This document shows positions 15,562 to 25,400 of a stretch of DNA of 64,000 nt, piece after piece. The position numbers and the translations under genes were made by a program. A model generated the notes under the pieces. It had not been told where the DNA came from and searched no databases. It saw nothing but the letters and a program-made list of their open reading frames with translations. Numbering within the stretch: the stretch's first letter is position 1; each line of letters begins with the position of its first letter. This DNA is from G963665215 sp963665215 (GTDB lineage Bacteria; Chloroflexota; Dehalococcoidia; Lucifugimonadales; CAUZJF01): assembly GCA_963665215.2 (NCBI GenBank), contig CAXXWW010000014.1:186001-250000 (forward strand). Reading direction: 5' to 3'.

Positions 15562-18044
15562 GGCGTATCCCCCGCCGGTCCCCGCAGCTCCGCGCCGACC
15601 TCGCGCCGAAGCTGGCTCAGGATGCTTTGCTGCGCGCGGCTCACCTGTTCCGCAGTCAGCGTTTCTGTGCGCGACTGGAACAAGATCCTGTAGGCGATGG
15701 ACTTTTTACCGGCTGGTATCCCTTCGCCGGCGTAGAGGTCGAAGGGGCTGCTGTATTTGACCAGTTTGTGGCGTTGGATGATCGAATGGATCGAGGCTGA
15801 TGTCACTGTGGCGTCCACTACGAGCGCCATGTCGCGCTCAGCCTCGGGGAACCTGCTGACGCCGGCGTATCGACCCGCCGTCCGCGGCGCGGCCTCATAC
15901 AGCGACTCCAGGTCGATCTCAAACATGGCGGCCGTTGTCTGCGAGAGGTCGAAGCGGTCCAGCACCCGAGGGTGTATCTCTCCGACGACGCCGACCGTCT
16001 TTCCGTTGGACACCAGGCGCGCGGCCATGCCCGGCCGCATGATTCGATCGCTTGATGGCTCGTAGTCGACGCGCATGCCAACCTGTTCAAACAGCGATTC
16101 CAGGAAACCCTTGGCATCGAAAAAGTCCATGTCGCCCTCTGGGGCGCGCCACGAGGTGGGGAAGCGAGGCCCCGACAGTACGCCGACCAGCATTTCCTTC
16201 TCGTCTGGGAGCTGTCTCTCCTTGGCTTCGTCCCTGGGCAGGTAGACGCGCCCTATCTCGAAGAGCCGGAGGCCCTGGGGCTGCGAGACGCGCTGGTTGG
16301 AGGCGAGCGTCTTGAGAATGCTGCCCCGCAGGCTGGTCCTCAGGTGCTGCATCTCACTGCTCATGGCGTTGGCGAGCCCGAGCGGCTCAGGCGCGTCGGT
16401 GAGGGCATCGACGCTGGACAGCGTCCCCTGATCGGTGAGCGAGTATGAGATCACCTCCTGCATACCTGAGGCCGCGAGAAGGTCCCTGATCCGCTCCTTG
16501 AACTCCCTTGATGGGCTAGGCTCGTGGTGCGGTATCGGGGTGGAGAGCATGGTGGTGGGGATGTTGTCGTATCCTACCATGCGTGCGACTTCTTCTACCA
16601 AGTCGTCCTCGATGGCGATGTCCGAGCGCCAGTATGGCGCCCTCATGCGCATCGCATCCTCCGACCCCACGTCCGAGGCTGTCCCCCTCTTTCCGGCGCT
16701 CCGCGACCCGGGTGACCGCTCGAATCCCAGCGAGCTCAGGAGACCCTCTACCTCGTCTAGAGGGAGGTCAATCCCCAGTACCTGTTGGATGCGGGCCCTG
16801 CTGATACCGACACTCGGCGGCTCTATCTCTCCAGGGTATATGTCTATGATTCCGCGGGCCGCCTCGCCGCCCGCGACCTGGAGGACCAGTCTGGTCGCGC
16901 GTTTGAGGGCACGGGGGACCAGCTCCGCCCTGATGCTCCGCTCGAAGCGGTAGGATGCCTCGCTGGTGATGTGTAGTGCGGCAGCGGTGCGACGTGTGTT
17001 GATGGGGTGGAAGTTGGCCGACTCCAGCAGAATGGACGTGGTGCCAGCGCTGACCCCGGTCTTGGCGCCGCCCATCACACCCGCCAGGGCGACGGGGTCA
17101 TGGGCATCGGCGATGGTGAGCATGGGAGGCTTGAGCACTCGCTTCTCGCCGTCGAGCGTCTCCAAGGCCTCCCCCGGCCGCGCGGCCCTCACAATGACCA
17201 TGCTGTCAGCCAGAGTGTCAAGGTCGAAGGCGTGCAGGGGTTGGCCGTACTCCAGCATGACGTAGTTGGTGACGTCCACGATGTTGTTGATGGGGCGCTG
17301 CCCTGCCTTGACGAGGGCGTCCTGGAGCCAAGTCGGCGACGGCCCGACCGTCACCCCGCTGATGACGCTCGCGGCGTACCGGTAGCAGAGGTCAGGATCG
17401 GCTATCTCGATCTTGACACGCTCTTCGATGGGCAGGTCAGCCTCGGAGTAGGAGAGGTCCGGCTCCGTTACGGTCTCGCCGGTGAGGGCGGCGACCTCGT
17501 GCGCGACTCCCAGGATAGAGAGGCAGTCGGGTCTATTGGGCGTGACCTCGATATCGAGGATGGAGTCCCCCAGGTAGTCGACCAGGGACGTGCCGACCGG
17601 GGCTTCGTCGTCGAGGACCACAATCCCTTCATGGTCGTCGCCCAGCCCCAGCTCCAGGGCTGAACACACCATGCCGGCTGAGAGTATGCCTCTGATCTTG
17701 GTGGCTTTCAGCTCCTCCTGTCGTCCCGACCGGGCGCTGTAGAGGGATGAGCCCTCCCTGGCGAAGGCGATCTTTTGTCCGACGGCCACGTTGGGCGCAC
17801 CACACACCACGGTGATGGTCCCGCCCTTTCCCAGATCGATGGTGGGTAGGGTAAGCCGGTCTGCATTGGGGTGTCTGTCCACCTTGAGGACGCGGCCGAC
17901 CAGGAGCTTGTCCCTGTCCCAGCTGCCGCCGATCTCGATGATGCCCCCGACCTCCGTGCCGGCCATGGTCAGGCGGCGTGTCAGCTCCTCCTGGGGTAGG
18001 GATATGGGGACGTATTTACCCAGCCAGGATAGGGGTACCTTCAC
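15558..18044 (-). CDS. pheT: Phenylalanine-tRNA ligase beta subunit
   Basis: An 828-residue protein, typical PheT length. Domain order: N-terminal MKVPLSWLGKYVPISLP, the tRNA-binding EMAP-like domain (VGRVLKVDRHPNADRLTL and VVCGAPNVAVGQKIAFA), B3/B4 editing domain (LEVTPNRPDCLSILGVAHEVAALTG), B5 domain, catalytic-like core (EEVARMVGYDNIPTT) and the C-terminal ferredoxin-fold anticodon-binding domain (SRFPEAERDMALVVD). It forms an alpha2-beta2 enzyme with PheS. In this genome pheS is not directly adjacent: about 560 bp and a truncated ORF separate them. Confidence 0.96.
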   Translation of the reverse strand: MKVPLSWLGKYVPISLPQEELTRRLTMAGTEVGGIIEIGGSWDRDKLLVGRVLKVDRHPNADRLTLPTIDLGKGGTITVVCGAPNVAVGQKIAFAREGSSLYSARSGRQEELKATKIRGILSAGMVCSALELGLGDDHEGIVVLDDEAPVGTSLVDYLGDSILDIEVTPNRPDCLSILGVAHEVAALTGETVTEPDLSYSEADLPIEERVKIEIADPDLCYRYAASVISGVTVGPSPTWLQDALVKAGQRPINNIVDVTNYVMLEYGQPLHAFDLDTLADSMVIVRAARPGEALETLDGEKRVLKPPMLTIADAHDPVALAGVMGGAKTGVSAGTTSILLESANFHPINTRRTAAALHITSEASYRFERSIRAELVPRALKRATRLVLQVAGGEAARGIIDIYPGEIEPPSVGISRARIQQVLGIDLPLDEVEGLLSSLGFERSPGSRSAGKRGTASDVGSEDAMRMRAPYWRSDIAIEDDLVEEVARMVGYDNIPTTMLSTPIPHHEPSPSREFKERIRDLLAASGMQEVISYSLTDQGTLSSVDALTDAPEPLGLANAMSSEMQHLRTSLRGSILKTLASNQRVSQPQGLRLFEIGRVYLPRDEAKERQLPDEKEMLVGVLSGPRFPTSWRAPEGDMDFFDAKGFLESLFEQVGMRVDYEPSSDRIMRPGMAARLVSNGKTVGVVGEIHPRVLDRFDLSQTTAAMFEIDLESLYEAAPRTAGRYAGVSRFPEAERDMALVVDATVTSASIHSIIQRHKLVKYSSPFDLYAGEGIPAGKKSIAYRILFQSRTETLTAEQVSRAQQSILSQLRREVGAELRGPAGDTP

Positions 18045-18365
18045 GAGGCCTCCGTAAACCAGGTGTTAGCCGTGTGCCGCGAGCGTCCTGCCGGAATTCG
18101 TCGTCGCCCCTCATCCTAGAGTCAGGCGTAATCAAAGCTACGGGGCGGCCGTCTTCACCAGGCCAGCGTGCCGCGCGAGCGGGTGGATTCAGTGGGCCTG
18201 GCCCCTCGTCGCTCCCCAACCAGTTAGCTAGAGCAGGGGACGAAAACTCTCGATGTATTTTCGCATCGTTGTAACGGCCCACACCCTGAGGTCTGCCGTA
18301 GGCTCGGCCGATGGGGTAGGTAGACCGCACGCGTGCCCAATGATTCCCCCAGGGGTACTCAGACT
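18045..18365. other. Gene-free spacer between the PheS-side ORF and pheT
   Basis: About 320 bp with no convincing coding frame on either strand and no recognisable RNA. It separates pheT from the rest of what is usually a tight pheST operon, so pheT either has its own promoter here or depends on read-through. Probably the decayed remainder of the gene that starts at 18590. Confidence 0.4.
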
Positions 18366-18590
18366 TCAATTCCTCTCCAATAGCCGCTTCCAGCTCTTTG
18401 CCTCGCCCTTTTTGCCGCTCGCAAATCCCCCATATCTGCTGGTAATGGCGAGGAGGGATTCGACCAGGATTTCCGGGCTATCGATGACCCATCGCTCCAA
18501 ATCCCGGCGCTCTCTGAGCCCCATCTCTTGAAAGATCGCGACATGGGTCTCTTCGATGGTCTGATTCTTGGGGTCAACGATGTACGGCAC
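18366..18590 (-). pseudogene. Truncated N-terminus of a DUF91/NucS-like protein between pheS and pheT
   Basis: A 74-codon frame from GTG 18590, only 16 bp after the pheS stop, with GAGG about 13 bp upstream. The product (VPYIVDPKNQTIEETHVAIF, then LRERRDLERWVIDSPEILVESLLAIT) matches the beginning I know from larger proteins with a PD-(D/E)XK endonuclease-like domain: a short beta hairpin, then E-R-x-D-L-x-x-W-I-x-x-x-P-E-I-L. After SRYGGF the frame becomes basic and stops, before the catalytic region. It is therefore either a remnant or a rare stand-alone fragment. Confidence 0.5.
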
Positions 18591-18606
18591 TGCTGGGGGT
18601 TCTACC

Positions 18607-19662
18607 TCAAAACTGGCTAAGGAACCGCAGGTCGTTCGCGTAAAAGAGGCGTATGTCCTCGATGCCGTACTTGAGCATGGCGATGCGCTCCACGCCGAAT
18701 CCAAAGGCGAATCCGGTGTAAATCTGGGGGTCGTAGCCGACGCCTTCGAGGACTTTGGGATGTACCATGCCCGCGCCGGCGATCTCTATCCACCCGGTGC
18801 CACTGCACACGCGACAACCCTCGCCGTTACACGCGAAGCAGTCCATGGACACATCCACACCCGGCTCGACGAATGGGAAGAAGTCGCAGCGGAAGCGGAC
18901 GCGCCGCTCGTCCCCAAACATGCGTCTCGCGAACTCGTATACCGTCCCCTTGAGGTGGGCGAAGGTGATCCCTCTGTCCACTGCCAGCCCCTCGATCTGG
19001 TACAGCTGCCACTCGTGAGTGGCGTCTGTGGCCTCGTACCTGTAGCACTTGCCCGGTACCACAACGCGGACCGGCGGCCTCGTGCCCTCCATAATGCGGG
19101 CCTGCATAGGCGATGTATGGGTGCGCAGCAGCATGGGGCGGTCGCCGTTCTCGTCGGTGTAGTCGATCCAGAGAGTGCTCCACATGTCCCGCGCCGGATG
19201 GTCTCTAGGTATGTTGAGCATCTCAAAGTTGTAGCGGTCCCACTCGACCTCCGGCCCCTCGACCACCTGGAATCCCATTGAGGCGAAGATGTCGCAAACC
19301 TCCCGAGCCATGCGGGTCGTCGGGTGCAGGCCCCCGTGCGGCGTAGGCCAGCCGGGGAGGGTCACGTCAATGCTCTCTCCGTGGCCGAGGCTGGAGTGCT
19401 GGGCATCTTGCAGGACCCGCAGGCGGTCGGCGTGGGCACCTGTCAGCAGGTCTTTGGCCTGGTTCGCCGCCGCTCCCACCAGGCGCCGGTCTTCGGGCGA
19501 CCGGGAGGCGAGGCCGCGTAGAATCTGGGTGAGCCTTCCCCCGCGGCCCAGGTATGCGACCCTCCAACGCTCCAGGGCCTGAAGGGTGGACGCCGACTCC
19601 AGCTCATCGAGCGCCTGGGACTTCACCTCCCCTATCTGGTCAAGGCTCGTTCGATTGCTCAC
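18607..19662 (-). CDS. pheS: Phenylalanine-tRNA ligase alpha subunit
   Basis: A class II synthetase subunit of 351 residues from the GTG at 19662 (VSNRTSLDQIG), which has AGGAG just upstream; the longer frame to 19788 gives an atypical extension. Landmarks: N-terminal coiled coil, LPGWPTPHGGLHPTTRMAREVCDIFASMGF, motif 2 region (LLRTHTSPMQARIMEG and YRYEATDATHEWQLYQIEG), a Cys-rich insert (CFACNGEGCRVCSGTGW) and motif 3 GFGVERIAMLKYGIEDIR. The four-Cys insert is found in many PheS proteins and could bind zinc. It charges tRNA-Phe with PheT. Confidence 0.96.
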   Translation of the reverse strand: MSNRTSLDQIGEVKSQALDELESASTLQALERWRVAYLGRGGRLTQILRGLASRSPEDRRLVGAAANQAKDLLTGAHADRLRVLQDAQHSSLGHGESIDVTLPGWPTPHGGLHPTTRMAREVCDIFASMGFQVVEGPEVEWDRYNFEMLNIPRDHPARDMWSTLWIDYTDENGDRPMLLRTHTSPMQARIMEGTRPPVRVVVPGKCYRYEATDATHEWQLYQIEGLAVDRGITFAHLKGTVYEFARRMFGDERRVRFRCDFFPFVEPGVDVSMDCFACNGEGCRVCSGTGWIEIAGAGMVHPKVLEGVGYDPQIYTGFAFGFGVERIAMLKYGIEDIRLFYANDLRFLSQF

Positions 19663-19967
19663 GTGTCTCCTGGCGCCGCGGGGTCCGTACAAGTCGGTAC
19701 GCTCATTATAGGTTTGGCTTCGGATGCCGGTCAAGGAAACCGAGACGATTTCACGCAGGGCGTCGCCGCGGCTTCCGTGACATGTCACCGACCGAGCTGA
19801 CCTAGCCGCACCGGTCGAGTGGTACGCGCATCCAATTCGTTGACGTATTGCGAGTATGAGATCAGACTAAATAAGTCACGGACGGTGTTTGGCTCTCCCC
19901 GTGGCCACACTCGCCAGGGCCAGGCGGGGCGAGAGCCAGCCAGCGAATGGTGTCTGGAGTCGTGGAG
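19663..19967. other. Divergent spacer between pheS and the second DUF3179 gene
   Basis: About 300 bp that must contain the promoters of pheS (leftward) and of the DUF3179 gene (rightward). I see no T-box consensus, no clear leader peptide with Phe codons and no convincing -35/-10 pair. Confidence 0.4.
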
Positions 19968-21473
19968 ATGAAAAGGCCGAGCGGCGTGCCCTTCGGCGGG
20001 ACACTCGTTATTGTAGCGGTCACCGTGGTGGTCGTGCTGTCCGCTTGCACCGGCTCGCAGCCGGGTGCGGATCAGACCGCCCCACAAGGCGCCGAGCCGA
20101 GCGGCGGCAATGCATCTGAGCAGACAGCGCAACAGGCGCCACAGCCGGTTGGTGGCAGCTCGTCCGATGAGACCGCACGGACTGCACTACCGCTCGATGA
20201 CGGCGGCACCGCAGGGGCCACCGCACCGTCTGCGCTACAGCCCGATGACAGCGGCACGGCGGAGACCACCGCGCAGACTGCAGCACAGCCCGATGACGGC
20301 GGTACAGCAGAGGCCACCCCACAGACTGCGCCACAGCCCGGTGACGGCGGCACAGCAGAGCCCACTGCACAGACTGCACCACAGCCCGATGACGGCGGTA
20401 CAGCAGAGGCCACCGAACAGACTGCACCACAGCCCGATGACGGCGGCACAGCAGAGGCCACCTTTCTAGGCGCGGCCGACGAGGGCTCGAAGGAGTCTGA
20501 CCGGATCGAACACGCAGGGAGCTCCTTCACGATAGTAGAGGTCCTGCCGAGAGATAGAATCCTCGCTATTTTCGACCCCGTGTTCATGAGCGCAGAGGCG
20601 GCCGCGGATTCGATTTCTGAGCGGGACCTCGTGATAGGCCTCTCAATCAATGGTGACCACCGTGCCTACTCGCTGCCGTTCCTCAGCAGGCACGAGATCG
20701 TAAATGACGTCGTGGGGGGCAAACCCGTGGCGGTGACGTGGTGACCGCTCTGTTTTACGGGCATAGTGTATGCCCGAGAGATCGATGGCCAGGAGCTGAA
20801 CTTCGGGGTCTCCGGAAAACTCATCATGAACAACCTGGTTATGTACGACCGGGAGACCGACAGCCTGTGGAGCCAGTTCTTCGGAGAGGCTGTGGCGGGG
20901 CGTCTGGCCGGCACGAAGCTCCCGCTGGTGGCGTCACAGATCTTGCAGTGGGGCGATTGGAAGGCGCAGCACCCTGACACCCTGTTCCTGGACACCGGGC
21001 TGGACGGCCTGATTATTGATGGGTACATGTCCTACTACTTCAGTGACCAGACCGGGATCGTGGCGGAGACTAACACCGATGACCGGCTTCGGCCAAAAGA
21101 CCTCGTGGTGGGTATTCTTGGCGAGAGCACCCAAAAGGCGTACTCATACAGGGATCTCGTCGCCGCATCCGTCGTCAACGACACCTTCGACAGTCGCGAT
21201 CTGGTGGTGACGATGGACGTCAGGGTATTTTTGGCGACCGTATTTGAAAGGACCCTCGACGACGCGACGCTGACGTTCGGAGGAACGGTAGACTCCGGGC
21301 AAATGACCGACCGTGAGACCGGCTCCATCTGGGACAAGCAGACAGGGGTGGCCGTCGCCGGTGAGCTAGAGGGCAAGCGGCTCATTAGGTTCCCGTTCAT
21401 AACAGGGTTCTGGTTTGGGTGGAAAGACTTTCACCCGGATACACAGGTGTACGAGCCGGAGATCGGCCCGTAG
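19968..21473 (+). CDS. DUF3179 lipoprotein, predicted selenoprotein (TGA 20742-20744 as Sec, codon 259)
   Basis: A 501-residue frame broken only by TGA at 20742-20744. The start is set at ATG 19968 (MKRPSGVPFGG) with CTGGAG 9 bp upstream; an in-frame ATG at 19947 lacks such a site. A signal peptide ends in lipobox VLSAC. A long low-complexity linker with six 16-residue repeats (QPDDGGTAEATxQTAP type) follows, then the DUF3179 domain: LSINGDHRAYSLPFLSRHEIVNDVVGG, then TW-TGA-PLCFTGIVY in place of the family's CPLC motif, then the conserved VMYDRETDSLWSQF and a final WFGWKDFHPDTQVY. The family motif and the downstream hairpin match those of the first DUF3179 gene at 4540, although the two proteins differ widely elsewhere. 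Function of DUF3179 is unknown. Ordinary annotation would give an ORF ending at 20744 and another from 20766. Confidence 0.86.
20187..20474 (+). repeat. Six tandem 48-bp coding repeats in the DUF3179 linker
   Basis: Six consecutive 48-bp units encode the 16-residue pattern x-Q-P-D-D-G-G-T-A-E-A-T-x-Q-T-A. The first two units are more diverged (LPLDDGGTAGATAPSA), the last four nearly identical at DNA level. The tract forms a flexible spacer between the lipid anchor and the DUF3179 domain and should vary in copy number between strains. Confidence 0.85.
20742..20776 (+). promoter_or_regulatory. Predicted bacterial SECIS element of the second DUF3179 gene
   Basis: After the TGA (20742-20744) a perfect 7-bp stem forms between CGGGCAT (20758-20764) and ATGCCCG (20770-20776) around loop AGTGT (20765-20769). 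The loop starts 20 nt after the TGA, exactly as in the first DUF3179 gene. Compared with that gene the stem has a C-G pair where the other has A-U, a compensatory change, while the GTGT of the loop is unchanged. Confidence 0.8.
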
Positions 21474-22462
21474 GGATAGCGCCCTCGGCTCGCGGCCAGA
21501 GGGTGGCTCCCTGTGCCCGTCCCCCCAGGTCTTCTCTCACAGGCCTGGATTAATCGGCGCCCCAGCGGCCGCTGTTGACGGCTTCGAGAGGCGTTGCTAG
21601 ACTTGCCTGGAAAGCCACCGGGGCGACGCGCCGACCAGGAGCCTTCCGGAGCCTGACTATCGCCTTGACCCTGTGACTTGCAGCTCAGATATGGGCCGGC
21701 TCTTCGATTGAACCCCCACTCAGCCGGCTTGTGCTGCGACCCATCGTGAGCGGGGAGATGCCGAGCACCCCACTATCGAGGCCGCGATGTCCAGCCCTCT
21801 CCCCTGACTGTGCGCCTGATCGGATCGGGCACACCCTTGGACCTCCCCCGGAATTCGCCGTGGCCGAGCCGACTGCTCATGATTCGGCTCCCATTTCACA
21901 CTATCAGCTACTGACGCTCCGGAATCGGGCCGTTGAGAAGGATCTGGTCAGGCGCAGCAGCAGGAAGCCGGCCTGGGTAGGGGCAGGTTTCAAACCTGCC
22001 CCTAGGGTTTCGTCGTGGGCGCATGACTTGTCTGGTGTCGCACTAGGGCCACTCCTCACAGCGCCTCCTCGGACGCCCCGTCGCGAGGGGCTCCGCTGGT
22101 ACCCCATCACCTTGCTCTAGCAGACCCCCCCCTTCGCGCACTGCGCGCGAGCGTCCCCCAGGGGGGCCCGCCGCATTTGGGTTGCGGTAGCGAAGATAAT
22201 CCACGCCGGCGCCTGGTTCGTAGATTTCATTAGGCGACGACCGCGCGGGCAGCTGCGTGAATGGACGGAACCCCGCAAGCCTGACGGCGCTGGCTTGGCC
22301 CGGGTACGCAACGGCACAAAAGGGGGGCAAGGGCCCCGGGATGGCCTCCGGGCGAATACCGATTGTGATACACTACACGACCCCGTCCACACCGGCCAGG
22401 AGAAGGCCGCCAGTCCCCCCGCGCTGTGGATAGTCCGCCCTCAGGAGGGCTTCAGGCAGTAC
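21474..22462. other. Gene-free region upstream of the ABC operon
   Basis: Nearly 1 kb without a convincing gene on either strand; open frames here are short and unlike proteins. It contains the perfect palindrome at 21979-22003 and GC-rich hairpins around 22130-22180. The promoter of the ABC/FtsX operon must lie at its right end, though no clear boxes are visible. Confidence 0.5.
21979..22003. repeat. Perfect 25-bp palindromic repeat (REP-like)
   Basis: AGGGGCAGGTTT (21979-21990), one central base, then the exact complement AAACCTGCCCCT (21992-22003). A degenerate relative occurs at 44643-44669, so this is a dispersed intergenic element, not a gene-specific terminator. Confidence 0.75.
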
Positions 22463-25400
22463 ATGGAACAGCTGTCTAGGCCAAGGCTGATCATGAAGCG
22501 TCTGGCCGATGACTGGATGCTTCTGGCGAGTGTTTTCATCGGATTCATAATCGCGACGACTCTTGCCGCCGCGACCCCTGTGTACCTCAAATCGCTGGAG
22601 CAATTGGCCTTTAGCGCCTCGCTGGACAGGTGGTCTGGCCGATTCCTGAATATCCACATCTTCGGCTCTCACGTTGCTCTGACTCAGAGCTCCATCGGGG
22701 AGGCAGAGCGCTCGCTGTTTGACGCCGTCGACGGCAGCATATCGGAGGCCCACGCAGGACGTGAGAGATACCTGAGGACCGGCGCGTATCTCGTTGGCCT
22801 TCCCTCGCGGCCTCTCCCCGAGCCGGGGGCAACGCGGATCCTGGTCTCACGCGGCTTCTTTCAGCACCTAACGAATCTGGAGCACCATTCAAGATTTGTC
22901 GAGGGCCGCATGGCCAGGAGCGCCGCCGCCGGTGGTCCGACCGGCTCCGACGTGGAGGCCGTTATCGCAACGGCGACGGCCGAGAAGCTCCACCTCAACG
23001 TTGACGACGTCGTATTTCTTACCCAGTCCATTGGAAACCCCACCACACTGACGGCACGCATAGTCGGGATATTGGAAGCCGCGAATCCGGACGAGGAGTA
23101 CTGGAGCAGCGCGGGCATCTTTCTCGATCCCGCGTCACTAACGGAGGCCCCACAGGTGGGGGTCCAGGTGCGACTCCGCGAGGCCCCGGTGGCGTTGTTT
23201 GTCACGGAGGAGGGGATCGTCGACGTGGTGGGCCGGGCAAATGTCGGCACTCTTGTCAAGCCTGTCTGGTTCGTGACGCTAGACAAGGAAGCCCTAAGGG
23301 AGTGGTCCTTCGCCGACACGCGTCTCCGCTTCAAGCGCCTGGACGATGCCATCACCCGGGCGATGCCAGGTGCATCGGTAGCCGCGGGAATTGTTCACAG
23401 GGTCATATCGGACATCGAGAGCAGGGGCGTTTTCTCAAGGGTGCCGATGCTGCTCCTGCTGGCGGTCATGGTAGTGACCGTCCTGTTCTTCCTGTCGATG
23501 ATGGTCTCCTACCTGGTCCAGAGCAGGGAGAGGGACGCGGCGCTGCTGAGAACCCGAGGCGTCGGCACGCTCCAGGTCCTGCGGCTGTACGCTCTGGAGG
23601 GCCTGGTCATGACCGCCCTGGCCGTGGTGCTTGCCCCGTTCCTGGCCATTGCGATGGTGGCCCTAGCCGGCAAGCTGCCGTCCTTCAGCGGCATGACCGG
23701 CGGCGGCTTTCTGCCCGTGGAGATCGGGGTCGCCCCATTCCTGATGGCGGCCGGCGCCGGGTTGCTATGCCTGGTCATCTTTGTCGTGCCCGGTGTCTTG
23801 GGCGCAAGGAGCGGCCTGCTGGCCCACAAGCTCCGTTCGTCGCGCCCTCCAACGCTTCCCTTCTTCCATCGCTACTACCTGGATGTGGCGCTGCTGGTCC
23901 TCGGGGGACTCACTTTTTGGGAGCTGAGCTCCAGGGGCCAGTTCATATCGGGAGGTCTGTTCAATGAGGTGGAGATAAACGAGACGCTGCTAATTGCGCC
24001 GGTGCTGTTTCTGATCGTTGTGGCGCTGGTCTTCATCCGGTTTTTCCCCCTGGTGGTTCGCTACCTTAGCGGTGAGTCGCCCGCCGTGGTGCATCTGGGG
24101 GTGGTGGCCACGGTGTTGGTTCTCGGGGCGGGAGTTGCGCTGAGGGAGACGCGGGAAGGCAATGTCGCTGGGTGGGTGGGTCCGGTGGCGTTGCTGGTGT
24201 CGTTCGCGGTGCTCTACTGGGCCACGCAGCGGTCCCGTGGGGTAGCGCTGCGGGTGGGGGGTGGTCTGGTGCTTCAGGGCGTGCTGGTCGGTGGATTCGT
24301 GATAATGGAGCGGCCGGTGCTGGGCGATGCGCTGTTCGCTCCGGCAATCGTGCTGATCATGCTGGTGCCGGCGCAGGTGTTGTTCCTGCTGTTGGTGGCG
24401 CTGACGAGAAGGAGCCCCGTGTGGCTGTCGATGGGCATGTGGCACATGTCGAGAAACCCCTTGCAGTACACCTGGCTGGTGCTGCTGCTGGTACTGGTAA
24501 CCGGGGTAGGTATCCTGTCGACGACGGTGGGCGGGACGCTGGAAAGGAGCCAGAGGCAGCGCGTGCAGTACGACATCGCCGCGGACATTCGCGTGAGCGG
24601 TGTCTCCAGATTTCTCGACGGGGGCATACAAGGGGTCAAGGACAGTTACCTCTCCACGCCCGGAATAGCCGCCGGGGCATTGGCCCTCCGCACGTCGGGA
24701 AGTGTCGGACACGCCAACGTGCAGGTGCTGGCGGTGGAGTCAGGGGAGTTCCGCTCCATAACATGGTATAGGGACGACTTTTCCGCCAGCTCCTTGGCCG
24801 ACATCATGAGTGCGCTACAGCCGGATGGGCGGGTCGAGCGGCTTGAGATCCCAGCGGGGGCCACCAGCATAGGGATTTGGGTCAAACCGGAAACGCCATT
24901 CGGCTTCCTGTCGGTGTGGATGGTATTGCGGGACAGCGCCGGGGAAATGACAACGCTGACATTGGGCGATGTCGTGCCGCGGGAGTGGCAGCTAATGAAG
25001 GCGGACGTGCCGCCATCCCTCCGGCCACCTCTCAGCCTAGTATCCGTCCAGGTCTTTGAGCCCGGACAGGGAAACGTCCTCACGGCCGGGACCATCCTCA
25101 TTGATGATATTCACGTGTTGCTGGGTCCTTCGAACGAAGAGGTCGTGCTGGAGGACTTCGAGGGCCCCATAAACTGGATGCCGATACCCACCTCGCTGTT
25201 CAGGTCTGATACGATCTCCTCCACGTCTCTAGACCCCCACCGGGGTGAGCGGGCCGCAGCCTTCAAATTCGGGATATCCACCAACAAGTCGGTCCGGGGC
25301 TTCTATCGGACCACCGGGGTCCGCGCGGTGCCGGTTGTGGCCAGCACCTCTCTTTTGAAGGCGACCGGAAAGGAGTTGGGCGACTCCTTCATCTCAAAAA

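Noticed and set aside
23990..24712. 240-codon minus-strand frame opposite the first FtsX permease
   Set aside because: His/Gln/Pro-rich low-quality product produced by the codon bias of the membrane helices on the plus strand.
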